The notes beneath the pieces were generated by a model. The model was given only the letters and a program-made list of their open reading frames with translations. It was not told the DNA's origin and did no database searches. From the NCBI GenBank assembly GCA_000934455.1, contig KN882923.1, positions 123,551 to 160,822 on the forward strand: a stretch of DNA of 37,272 nucleotides, read 5' to 3'. Of this stretch, positions 1 through 10,090 are shown one piece after another. The position numbers and the translations under genes are program-made. Numbering within the stretch: position 1 is the stretch's first letter; every line of letters starts with the position of its first letter. This DNA is from Apostichopus parvimensis. Lineage: Eukaryota > Echinodermata > Holothuroidea > Aspidochirotida > Stichopodidae.

Positions 1-1129
1 ACTTGGTCATTGCACATTATTAAAGCTGTCTTAGTGGCAATAGTAACGGTTGCCATGGTAACATTTATTAATCCTGAGTAGTGGGTGCATTAAGTCAACC
101 ATGATAGGGTGACTGAGAGTGATATACTCTCTTTATCTGGGAAAGAAGTTCAAAGCTGTCCGTGTATTTCTATGATGTTGGTGTTTGTGTGTGCAAGTCT
201 GAACATTGGCTTCAAAACTTGGATAAGTTAGGACGTCATATGATCAAATCTCAGATATGAAAGGTCAAACGACCAAAGAACAACATTTTGCCACAGGGCC
301 GGTGGATAGGATTGGTAGGTATGCGCCTTGGCATGGGTTGAAGTGAACGCGCGACTTATGACATCATATGGTCAAGATCAAAGATCAACTATCAAATAAT
401 CAATAAAAGGACGTGTTACTGTCTTCTTTAATTCTGAAAGAAACTAATGTTTCTTTTTTGGAGGTCAATTTTTTTTTCTATTGGCCTGTTTTAATTAGCA
501 GGAAGCGATACCAAGATGCTTGTATAAGATTTGTAGAGGTGATTTTTAAGGCATATATATGTAACGTTGCTAGAAAACGAAAATAAACGCAGTAAATTCA
601 TTCTTAATAAAGTACAACAAAATCAAACATGACAGTTGAGGAAAAGCCATGGGTGTGAACAAAATATGATTATTCCTTGTACAAGTAAGTACGCAACGAG
701 CATTAGTTAGAGTTCACATTTATTGCTATTTAAGTAACATGACGTCAAGCACTATTATGAGTACAGAAGAGTACAGGAACGAACACCGACTAAATGTCTG
801 TATATCACACTTATTATCCCCAGTCTTTTCGACTTCGATACTTTAGATGGTCACCAAAGCATCAAATATGTATTCAATTGACCCATGAGCCTCCATAACT
901 CTTTATGATAATCATTCCGCGTATTCCCTGCCGCACTACATACAACTACTTTACATGTAGTTCTTAATCATTGTACATCGTTATAAAAAAAAAATATGAA
1001 AATATCGATTGTCAATTTATCACCCACGTAAAACATTGCACTTTTTTTGGCAAATTTTTGCCTTTTTCCTATAAAAAGTCATAATATTGAATAACAAAAA
1101 AAACAAGTACAATACCGTATGATTGTACA

Positions 1130-1215
1130 GTGACTGTATACTTGTATACTATATACTTGTAAACTTGTATAATTGCTTGTATATACTGTATAATAGCAAA
1201 CTTGTATAGGCCTGC
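1130..1215. repeat. Degenerate ACTTGTAT-type simple repeat
   Basis: The words acttgtat, cttgtata and tgtatact recur irregularly over about 85 bases. This looks like an AT-rich, partly palindromic low-complexity tract. No function is evident. Confidence 0.5.
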
Positions 1216-1261
1216 TGTATATTGTACCGTACACACTGAAATCAATAAGAAATAAATTATT

Positions 1262-2044
1262 CCGTTAACCTCCCACTTTCGATGCGAACATGTGATGTCT
1301 TTGTTATCTTTTTGAAGCTTACTTCCTCATACGTAATAATAGTATATCGGGTTTTCCCAAACAAGAACGAAGCCCCCAAGGAAAACCCAAATTAAAAATT
1401 TAACAAAAAATAAAGGCAAAACAAAACTTCAAAAAAAAATCAAATAACGTTCAAACCAATTGGCCCGCCAAAAAGGGGTTAAAGAAAACCAATGCCCGAA
1501 AATGGTTAATAAAAAGGAAAAAAGGGGATACTAGTTGTTTATCTTCAGAGAATGGCATTTACAATGCTCTGTATATTCATTCGTGAGAAAAGTCTAACAA
1601 GTCATTTACATCGGCTGTTCTTTAAAAAACTATTAATCCAGGTTAAAGGTTTTTCCGTTACCCTTCCACTTTCGATGCGAACATGTGATGTCTTTGTTAT
1701 CTTTTTGAAGCTTACTTCCTCATACGCAATAATAGTATATCGGGTTTTCTCCAACCAGTACGGATGCCGCTATGTATATCCTAATTTAACTTTTTAGAGA
1801 ATGATAATGTCAAACCAGACCTTCAAATAATATTGAATAACGTTTCAAGCCATTTGTCCTGCGATGAGGTGTTTAAGTACACCCATTGCCTGAAATTGTT
1901 TATTAAGAGTGAAAAAGTGGATACTAGCTTTTTATCTTCAGATAATGGCATTTACAATGCTCTGTATATTCATTCGTGAGAAAAGTCGAGCTAGTCATTT
2001 ACATAGGCTGTTCTTTAAAAAATTGTTAAACCAGTTTAAATGTG
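1262..2044. repeat. ~391-bp tandem duplication (two units)
   Basis: Unit A runs from 1262 to about 1652 and unit B from 1653 to about 2044. The first ~90 bases of the two units are almost identical, differing at only a few positions. The segment starting near 1551 reappears near 1944. The second half of unit A (about 1350-1525) aligns poorly with unit B because it is depleted in T and full of A, C and G runs. A single diverged copy of the same unit lies at about 25300-25700. Confidence 0.75.
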
Positions 2045-2791
2045 CAGTTCAGAATTGGTGAGAAAACGATGTTATGTAAAACTAAATAGACCTCCAGGAC
2101 AGCATGGCCAATTTCTAGTGAATTCAGAAAGATTTGAGGAAAGAAGGTAAGAAAGGGTACTCTAAACCTAAGCTAAATCTAAGCTAATGTTACTGTTATA
2201 CCACTGTATGGTATTGTGTAGTACTTCATGCTGGTATGCTAAGTCTTCACGGTTATCGTTAGTTAGTGATTGGTTTTAGATATTTGCCCTCAAATCTTGG
2301 TGAGCTTACACATTTTAGTGAGCAAGCTATCACCCGCAAAACATATGATATATGCTTGTATTTCTGTACTGGAAAATATAATTTAGAGTTTTCAAATATA
2401 CACTCTAACATAAAATGTAACATAAATGTTCTATGGAAGAGTTTCGTTAAATCTCAGTGACCGTTTAGAACTGGTGTTGCTTGTTATTAATCCAATCGGA
2501 TACATTGTTTTAATATGAGATAATATAATCATGTTTATGCTAAAATATTTTGAAGTGATTGACCTTCTAATGGTAGAAACAGCTCTGCGATCGCAACAAT
2601 GTGGCATGCTACACTGTATGAATTTATAACTTTGCTGTGTTTGCAGCTGTGCAGTAAGACTGATAACATACACGTCATCTGCCGGGGACAATGTATTACG
2701 AAATTATTCAACATTACTTTTGGCGAAAACAGTAATGTTCGGGAGGGTGATAGCCAAATCAGGAAACCACCGTTATGTACAACTTAGGAAT

Positions 2792-3100
2792 AACATTTTG
2801 GATATTAAAAGCAAATCAGAATGGAAAAATGGGAAAAATTGCACAACTCTTGTGTAGAATACCAGACTCTGCATGTCAAAGCCAAAGTCAACATCTGAGG
2901 CAATCAATTCTTGTCCGACACTAATACTTGCATGGTTGGGGAGAGGTAACTGTGCTGGTTGGACTAAAGATGCAATCCTAAGAATGGAGGGGGACATGAA
3001 CACTACTCATGGCGTCATGGAGACCTTATGGCTCTTTGAATAACTTGGAGCAGAATAAAGCCTTAATTCATTGACTCGTTTATAGGCGATTTGTGTTCTG
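2792..3100. repeat. Repeat block paired with 26565-26880
   Basis: This block starts at aacattttggatatt and is clearly homologous, with scattered substitutions, to about 26565-26880. In the right copy it is preceded by the block equivalent to 1-255. Here that block is missing, so the junction near 2790 marks a deletion or rearrangement. Confidence 0.7.
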
Positions 3101-3156
3101 ATCTATTACCAAAAAAAAAAACGGAAATCGAAACACTGACAATGACATCCGTTGGG

Positions 3157-3452
3157 GATGATCGTTTTCATAGAGTCGGAAATAATTCTCATCAAGGACG
3201 ACCTCATAGGGTCATCGTCAAATTCACAACGTATGGGACCAGAAACGACTGAATTAAAACTAGAGGTGCTCAGGGACAGTTATCAAAGACGATTTAAGAT
3301 GTGCAAACCAACTGCTGCTCCAATAAACAAACAACAACCCTGCCAGTAAAATAGCTAGGACCAAGAATGGAAAAATATTCGCCATACGAAGAAAAGACAA
3401 AGATGATATCATTGTCAGAATAAGGAATATCAGTGACGTGCAAATTCTATGA
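3157..3452 (+). pseudogene. LINE ORF1-like C-terminal domain relic
   Basis: Conceptual translation from 3157 starts with a short HRVG motif, then an Arg/Pro-rich stretch and the strand VIVKF, followed by in-frame stops. After a frame change it ends with residues containing NGKIFAIRRKDKDD and a stop at 3450-3452. This arrangement (HRVG, then RP..VIVKF, then a terminal basic DGKIF-type strand) is what I know from the RNA-binding C-terminal domain of ORF1-type proteins of LINE elements in marine invertebrates. At least three in-frame stops plus a frame change make it a dead remnant. No flanking ORF2 was seen here, and an unrelated LINE ORF2 tail lies at 35219. Confidence 0.5.
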
Positions 3453-3508
3453 AATTACAAATTGTGATGCATAACCACCATATTGCTTTAATGAACGCCG
3501 ACTTCTAT

Positions 3509-3735
3509 CGCTAATTATCTTACACTTGGCTTTCCTTTGTGTACTGTGCCCTTGATCCAGGTTTCCTTTCCACCCTTTCATGATCGCTAAATATCTCACA
3601 CTTGGTATTCCTTTGTGAAGCACTGTCCTTTAATCCAGGGTTTCTTTTTCCCCGTTTCACGTTTGCTAAATATCTCACGCGAGGTATTCCTTTGTGTAGT
3701 ATTATTCTTGAGTCTAAGTTTCTCTCCCCCCTAAC
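3509..3735. repeat. ~77-bp tandem repeat, three units, with a fourth copy near 4044-4125
   Basis: Three consecutive units share the words gctaa(a)tatctcac, tttcctttgtg / ggtattcctttgtg and atccaggtttc. The repeated anchor falls at 3528, 3604 and 3683, so the periods are 76 and 79. A further diverged unit lies at about 4044-4125. Because neither period is a multiple of three, the overlapping minus-strand reading frame changes phase between units, which argues against a coding repeat. Confidence 0.7.
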
Positions 3736-3930
3736 GGTATCGATAAACCGATTCACACAGCGATTACAGTAACAAATGTTATCTAAAATTTGTATGCCAC
3801 AGTAAACACTGAAACGTGCTGATAAATATGATAAATCGGTAGCATGTGTTATTAGGTTTACAGTAAGAATTGAGGACATGTGTCATCCCAACAAATGCAT
3901 CAAACTGGATTTGTTGGAAAGACACATATT
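3720..3930. repeat. Repeat block paired with 24985-25180
   Basis: This block contains accgattcacacag, the run ccacagtaaa.actg, and near its end aaactggatttgttgg. All recur in the same order at 24985-25180. At the right-hand site the block abuts the equivalent of 700-815, suggesting that it is part of the same repeating unit. Confidence 0.7.
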
Positions 3931-4742
3931 CTCAGTTGTTACTGCAATCCTAATAGCACATGCTACTGATGTAAATCACGATTCGGTTTTTACGAAACTT
4001 TAAGATTTAAAGTAGCTACTGTGTTCTTCGTGTGTATCGGGTGCATCGCTAAGTATCTCAGACTTTTTGTAGTATTGTTCTTTAATACAGGTTTCTTTTT
4101 ATGATTCCCTTTCTCCCATCCTTTGTGTAGTTAACAAATCTCTTGATCTACAAGCACGACTTGTATAAACAAAATAAGGTAAGTTACGTAGTACTTGTGT
4201 AAAAGTAGGCTATTCAAAGCTAGCACCTTGCGTTGTCACTTCACTGCATGTCTTGCGTACCAGCCACTATTTCTACTATGGAAATTGGAATCCTATTCAT
4301 AGTTTCTTCCCTTTCTACTTTTTTCTTGTTTTTCACTTGTATTTTTGTTTCTATATCATAGAGGTTGTACATCAACTCAATACTCGCGCTAAACTTCTTT
4401 ATTCCTTAAAATTATTAAATCTTGAACAATAGTATATTAAGTTCGATCATATGACTCCCGAAACTCATGATGAGTTGCGATTAATCCAGGCATGCTCTTG
4501 CTATACGAGTGGCGATTGTAAACAACGTTTCACTGATTCTGCAAAAAATGAATAATCAGTATTACATGTGAACTCAAGAAGCCTAATTAAGAATTACGTT
4601 GCTTGAATTAATCTTTTAATCACACTTGAAAACCATGAGTTTAATTTTACACAGTAATCATATTGGCTATCTGGTCTGATCTGTGTCGGTGTAACCATTA
4701 AACTTTAATATGCTTAACGTTTGTCACATGCTTTTGTTTCAG
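3931..4742. other. AT-rich upstream region of the DED-VLIG gene, no gene seen
   Basis: Apart from a diverged ~77-bp repeat unit near 4044-4125, this stretch holds no long reading frame. It ends in a splice-acceptor-like pyrimidine tract (cttttgtttcag, ending at 4742). That implies at least one further upstream exon, probably 5' untranslated, which I could not locate. No convincing promoter or interferon-response-type element was recognised. Confidence 0.5.
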
Positions 4743-4762
4743 GTATATTTGTATATCTAAGG

Positions 4763-4823
4763 ATGGGTTTAGCCAAAAGCAGTCATCACAAGCATGATGA
4801 ATGGGAAACAGCAAAGACAACAG
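4763..4823 (+). CDS. DED-VLIG gene, first coding exon
   Basis: This exon begins at an acceptor (AG at 4741-4742) and has an ATG at 4763 in good context, with A at -3 and G at +4. Twenty codons follow, starting MGLAKSSHHKHDEWE, and then a donor (cag then gttggt, GT at 4824-4825). The exon ends after the first base of a codon (phase 1), which matches the phase-1 acceptor at 5207. The leader is short, hydrophilic and rich in His and Lys, with no signal peptide. The frame stays open from 4743 to the ATG, so the protein could extend into an undetected upstream exon. Its assignment to this gene rests on splice signals, matching phase and proximity, not on homology. Confidence 0.6.
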
Positions 4824-5206
4824 GTTGGTTAGAAAATAAACTTTACATAGATATGCATAAACTAAGTTACTTCTTTTTGTTGGTCTATATTTTTCAACTT
4901 CAGTAATATCTACCTCAATCCACCTAACTTTTTATTTTTAATATCATAACAAATATCCAAGGTATCGACAATTATATTTATAGTTAAATTCATAGGTTGT
5001 ATGACTAACAACGAGACACAATAATGTCCGAAGTAGTTTTATAACATTTGCAAAGCATAGCACAGTGAGTATAGATGTATTGGTGATAAAGTATCAATAG
5101 AAAATTGTAAACTCTCTCTGAGCATAATATAAATTTTACAGTTGTAAACTTTAAAACTACATACATACTTAGACAAACACATTTAAATAATATGTTATTC
5201 TTACAG

Positions 5207-5482
5207 AATTTGGCAAATTACAATTGGACATATCTACTCATTTAACTTTGACTGATGTCCGTGCCCTGATGACTGTTTTTCGGTTCGGGCGGGCTGAGTT
5301 TGACAAAGTTACTCGAGACAATGATCCCAGCATCATGCTTATAAGGATGTTGGATGAAAAAGATATCATCACCACAAAAGATATATCCCGTCTTGTCTCT
5401 GCTCTCGAAGACGCTGGTCTGATTCTCATCAAGTCACACGTGGTTCAATTATATGAGGAGTATAAAGCTGGAGGATTATGCG
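5207..5482 (+). CDS. DED-VLIG gene, death-effector-like (DED) domain exon
   Basis: A 276-base exon is bounded by an acceptor (ttcttacag, AG at 5205-5206) and a donor (GT at 5483-5484), phase 1 at both ends. It encodes residues about 21-112. The pattern fits a six-helix death-fold domain of the DED type: LTLTDVRALMTVF, then FDKV, DPSIMLIRMLDEKDIIT, ISRLVSALEDAGL and VVQLYEEY. The spacing and hydrophobic pattern parallel the FADD and caspase-8 DEDs, including the L..L.E..I/L..G..L.RLL.AL...L core. The canonical RxDL charge motif is not obvious. DEDs mediate homotypic assembly of cytosolic death and NF-kB signalling complexes. Phase joins it exactly to 12080, making an N-terminal DED on a giant GTPase. 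A different death-fold subfamily is possible. The alternative is that it belongs to a separate small gene. Confidence 0.72.
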
Positions 5483-5703
5483 GTAAATTCAATATTTTGA
5501 TATTTCAATCAGCTGAGTTCACGATTTCTTTTTTATTATATTTTATATATAAAAGGAGGTTGGACTGACCTTTCGAACCTAGCAGGATCTACTACAAAGG
5601 CTAAAAATCACAGTAACAGAAGGGACAAATACACGCACAGAATACATACAGGTTAATGTACATAATGAACACAAAGAGATAGATGTAAGTAGACTAGTAG
5701 ACT

Positions 5704-5957
5704 AGGGATGTCCAGGATTATTAGACAAGGGATGGAGAGAAAACTGTTGTCTGATGATCGCCGCACACTGCAGGCGTGAAAGTCGAGTAATTCCATGCTG
5801 TAAGTTACCGTATAGGTATACTATATATATAGGGATGTCCAGGATTATTAGACAAGGGTCGGAGAGAAAACTGTTGTCTGATGATCGCCGCACACTGCAG
5901 GCGTGAAAGTCGAGTAATTCCATGCTGTAAGTTACCGTATAGGTATACTATATATAT
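5704..5957. repeat. 127-bp tandem duplication (two units)
   Basis: Unit 1 starts at 5704 and unit 2 at 5831, both with agggatgtccaggattatta, and they are nearly identical over the full 127 bases. One visible difference is gatgg against gtcgg. Each unit ends in a TATA dinucleotide run, which continues past unit 2 to about 5970. The high identity indicates a recent duplication inside intron 2. Confidence 0.9.
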
Positions 5958-5982
5958 ATTTATATATATGTATATATCTTGT

Positions 5983-7299
5983 AGCCGGCCAAAAACACAG
6001 CGACCAGGAAAAATTATATTTTTAGGTCTGGGCAAATTACAAGTGGCGGTTAACTCTGAGATCGGGGACCACTTGATAATGCGGAACGCTCACACAAAAT
6101 AATCATAATAAGGAAAAGTGGTGTGTTTACTTTGTACATGGATATTGTATGAAAAACAATGGGGTCACGTAAAATTAAAGAAAAATGTTAAATTATATAT
6201 AGAGCTCTTACATTTTAATAAGGAATCAACTGAATTTACTAAAATTTACTTAAATAAAATACTTAACAGTCTCAACGAAATAAAAACAAATCGCGGCGCG
6301 GGTCGATCAAATACAGCCGAAAACAAAAATTGTCCCTTAGGGATATTTCCGCGGCAGTTCGCTTAGTAGGGTAGGTCTCTGAGGTAGTGTGGCTCTCTGG
6401 CCGGCTCACGACTCGGGGAAACCAACCTCTTGGGGCGTTTCAGTCTTTGTCTCTAGGAAGGGCTGTTCATCACTGGGGATGGAAAAATTAGCACAACGGT
6501 CAGTTCAACAAAGAACGGGGTTGCAAGATATCAATACAGGATGAGATGAGATGGTGATCCGTATACTGTTATGAACAATCAACTCTCCATGTGTAAAACA
6601 GTTCCAGGTGTTTACTAAAATGAAATCTTCAGTGTTAAACAGCTCCAGGTATTTACTTAGTTACTTTTAATTACAGGATAAAACCTCCATGGGAAATAGT
6701 TCCAAGTGTTACTTAACTGTGAATTAAATTAATATAGATCCTCTACTCTAACTCCATTGTTACTCTAAGAAAATGTGTTAACCTCGTGCCCAACCATGTC
6801 AAACTTAATCCCTCCTCTCTTCTCTTCTGAAAGGAAATAATCAAATGAATAAAAACAAAAGTAGGAAAATGAAAGAAAATCATAAATATACACAGCAACA
6901 AAACATTAACCAGGTTATGCTCTGGTTTAACTTTCCCCTTGCCACTGGAAATGGCTCCTGACATGTCACATTAAAACAAATCTTTACCATCTGTGACTTT
7001 TAAAAAAGCTTAAATTGACAACAAAAACGCACATATTTTGACATACTGAACTAAATGATATTCAACTATCCAGACCTATGCACTCACTTCATATCTGTTT
7101 CCATTTCACCAAGCCAAGGGAACATTTGGTGCAAATAAAATACTTTTTAGTTTGTAACAAATCAATTCATGACACTCGAAGATAGTGTGAGCGTAAACTT
7201 TGCAAGTGTAAACTATGTGGCAACACGTTAATTACCCTTGCACTAAAAAGGATTGTATTTTAACCATAGTATTCACTGTTTCAATCAAGGAAACAATTT
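5983..7299. other. Intronic stretch with a GC-richer block and short repeats; possible LTR remnant
   Basis: Positions about 6290-6480 are noticeably more GC-rich than the surrounding intron. Three imperfect repeats with the core ccaggtgtttact / ccaggtatttact / ccaagtgttactt occur at about 6585-6722. The stretch lies immediately downstream, in minus-strand sense, of the Gypsy pol remnant, so it could be that element's degraded 3' end or LTR. I could not find a matching copy on the other side of pol, and no TG...CA boundaries or target duplications were recognised. Confidence 0.3.
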
Positions 7300-7303
7300 T
7301 TTC

Positions 7304-8705
7304 CTAGCGTTCTTTTCCCAGGAGGGGGTAGTAACCTTGGATTGGTTCAATATGTGAGCATATGACACACCTTTGCGTCGTGCTGCCAATATTGCTTGTC
7401 GTACTCGTGATAAGCTGGGTTGCACTTATTCTTTGAGGATCGGGGTACCGGTGTAGGCTTTGTCTATGTCGGTGGGGTGACAGCTTCTGGTTCCACTGGG
7501 ATTCTTCTCTCTTCCAAACTAGCGTCATGTTCCGCCTCTTCCAATATATCACACGGAGTAGTCACTTCTTGTTCTTTAATATTCTAGGAACGACCTCGGC
7601 AGGAGGTTAGCATGCTCTTGACATGCCTTGTTACAACTGCATACCAGGATGGCTGATCATCTGTATCACTATCCTCTGTAACGTCAACTAAAGGGTTTCT
7701 CGTTGTTACTTTGTCTTGGTCTTGGACTGGTTTCTGTTGGTTTTTTGGGGCATCAGATCTACTCATCGATTCCTGAATAGGTAACAGTAGGTTTCTGTGC
7801 AAAGTACGCCTGTTTCGTCTCCCAAACTCTTGCTCTACCACATATACAGGTATGTTGTGTTTTGTAGGTAGTTTGTGTTTACCTCTGAGTTGCACATTTC
7901 TCACTATCACGCTGCCATCTATTCATGTTCATTTCCTTTAGCCTCGGAGTAATATACATCTTTTTTTGTGCTGCGCTCTTTCTTTGGAGTGTTGTGAAGC
8001 TAGTTGGTGCGCAAGTTCTAGTTTTCCTCGTAGTTGCTCTGCTTGAGTGTTTAGTAGCTTTGTAAGCATGGTATAGTGGAGCTTCAAACTCTTTCCAATT
8101 TGCTTTTTTTCTCTTCAAATAGGGTACCTAACATGTCAGGAAGGGTGCGGTTAAATCTCTTTCAGATTGGGTTGCCTTGATGATGATAGGGTGTTGTCCT
8201 TCACTGTCTTATTCCTGCAATCTCACAAAGATGTTGGATTATTTCACTCTCAAAATTACGGCCTTGGTCAGAATATAATCGGGTTGGTAAACCATAATGC
8301 ACAAAAACATGATCAAAGAGGACGGGTACTGTTGTACGAGCCGTCTGGTCTCTTGTGGGGAATGCCTGAGCATACTTCGTAAAGTGATCTGTTAGTACCA
8401 GAATGTTATTTTACCCTCCCTTTGATTGCTCAAAGGATATATAGTCCATGCATGCCAGCTCCATTGGGGAAGATGTGTGGATGTTAAACCAGCTTAGCAA
8501 CACCTCCGGAATTCTCATGTGTCTTGCGACGGATACTTTTACCAAATGAGTTAATGTAGTCGCTCACATCACCTATCATCTGTGGCCAGAAATACCTTTC
8601 TCTAGGTAGCGCTAATGTCCTCTCTTGACCCATATGTCCTATTTCATCGTGCAGTCCAGCCAAAGCCTGGCCTCTATACAGTGGAGGTAGGATGGGCTGA
8701 TACAC
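7304..8705 (-). pseudogene. Gypsy integrase fragments
   Basis: At 8484-8705 (minus) lies the N-terminal zinc-binding region, with H..IGHMG and ERYFWPQM, but the CxxC pair expected near its end is not intact. The catalytic core (about 7950-8480) is broken by many stops. At 7584-7910 is the C-terminal tail typical of invertebrate Gypsy integrases, with VRNVQLRGKHKL, YVVE and RTLHRNLLLP. The final 82-codon stretch (7304-7552) looks like the unstructured end of the polyprotein. Confidence 0.75.
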
Positions 8706-8963
8706 ATTCTTTTCCTGGGGGTCGTTATATCATTTGTACAACACTCCATCTTTAAAAGAAATGTATCCCAATGTCTGAGTAATTGTTTAACACTAGGGGT
8801 TTCTGCTAAGTATAGTCTTCTATTGTAGGTGGGGAGAGGGACCTTTCTCTAGGCATTGCATTAATCTGTCAATTTTGCCATAAATGGGGGTCGCTGCTCA
8901 TCAGAGACTGGGCTTTATTAAAGTCAGTATCAGTAATACCGTTACATTCCATATCTAATCAGT

Positions 8964-9335
8964 TTAGGAGCACAGGGTGTCTGTCATGGGGAGTGGGTTC
9001 ACTCCAACAATGCCCTTCGATAGCAAATGAACTTTACAGATTACTTGTATTATGTCCCCATTTATTTTGTGGGGGTTGTCGGGGTAGGGTCTAAAGGTTA
9101 GTCCATCTACATATCCATTCCTCTTGCCTGGCCGATATTGAAGGTCATAACTGTAGGTGGATATGACTGCCAACCAACAATGTCCTGTGGCATCTAGTTT
9201 AGCTGTTGTAATTACATAGGTAAGAGTGTTGTTATCTGTAAGGACAGCAAATTGACGACCGTGAATGTACTTCTCAGTCACAGCCCACTTCAAAGAGAAG
9301 GAATTCCAGTTTGTGTGCAGAGTAGTGCGCTTCAC
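8964..9335 (-). pseudogene. Gypsy RNase H fragment
   Basis: A 123-codon open stretch on the minus strand carries LKWAVTEKY, TDNNTLTYV and a YRPGK.N..DGL tail, which are the conserved end of the retroelement RNase H and its connection. It is isolated by stops and frameshifts from the RT and integrase fragments on either side. Confidence 0.8.
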
Positions 9336-9587
9336 CCTTCCTTAGACCTTTGCTCGCATATGTTGCAACCGTCTCTTTCCCATATTTCTGTTGTTGTAAT
9401 GCTGCCCCTAGCCCCAGCCTACTGGTCATCAATGTATAAGATGAAGGCTTAGAGAAATCGGTAAAGGCAAGGATTGGGGAGTGATGATAGTGCCTTTACC
9501 AGTGTCACGAATGTAGCTTGGCACTCAGTGGTCCAATTCTAGGAGGGATTCTTTCTCTGCCATGTGGGGTGGGGTCCTACTGAGAGG

Positions 9588-10090
9588 TCATGTAAGGGTT
9601 TTGCCATCTTTGAACATTCCATTGAAAAATCTACGGTAAAAACCGAATGATGTCGTGAAGGCTGTTTTGTACTTTTCTTTCTCTTCTAACTCAATCTGCC
9701 AGTATCCACTTTTGAGATCTAGGGAAGAAAACCACTTAGCACCTGCCATGGCATCCAGACTCTCTTCGATACGAGGTAGAGCGTACGCGTATTTAATTGT
9801 CGTGGCGTTCAAGTTAACATAGTCTAAGCAAAATCGAGGGGTTGCGTTCTTTCTTTGTCACTAAAACTACAAAGAAAGCAAACGGGATGCAGGAGGGTCG
9901 AATAATATCACCATCTACCATGTCCTTCAACAATGTTCGGAACTCCAGATACTCAGCTGCGGGTATTTGCCGGAGTCTCTCCTTAACGGGGTTTGGTCGC
10001 TTAGGGAATGGTATGCTTCATTGCCGCTGCACAGCCTATACCATTTTCATAATTAGAGATGACCGCTTCATATTCCTCAACAGTGTCTAG
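9588..10090 (-). pseudogene. Gypsy reverse transcriptase fragment, catalytic region deleted
   Basis: The minus-strand translation shows the RT finger/palm start (KKE, then Y.LPRIEESLDA), the segment LDLKSGYWQIELEE and then KTAFTT. After a few more residues it jumps directly to sequence resembling the region just upstream of RNase H (RRFF). The stretch that would carry the catalytic aspartate pair is missing. An in-frame stop interrupts the finger region near 9820. Confidence 0.8.

Larger units (their letters stand above)
1..2790. repeat. Left copy of a low-copy repeat array (blocks shared with 24985-27900)
   Basis: Several blocks here recur, diverged, in the right half of the window. Positions 1-255 match about 26289-26540. 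Positions 548-615 match 27125-27200. Positions 700-815 match 25189-25290. Positions 1262-2790 match 25300-26230 and, in part, 27205-27900. All matches are in the same orientation. Many short reading frames occur but none stays open across the copies, so I see no gene. The simplest reading is a tandem or segmental repeat of 2-3 kb that has been rearranged. It could instead be an unrecognised transposon; I found no terminal repeats. Confidence 0.7.

Noticed and set aside
3520..3879. A 119-codon minus-strand frame with apparent internal protein repeats
   Set aside because: The underlying DNA repeat has periods of 76 and 79 bases, so the frame shifts between units and the protein repeat is not real.
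5702..6035. Minus-strand frames of 73 and 76 codons sharing sequence
   Set aside because: They are translations of the 127-bp tandem duplication and have no independent support.
5983..7299. Recognisable LTRs for the Gypsy element
   Set aside because: I compared the 6-7.3 kb side with the 10.9-11.7 kb side by eye and found no shared sequence, so only a possible remnant is noted.
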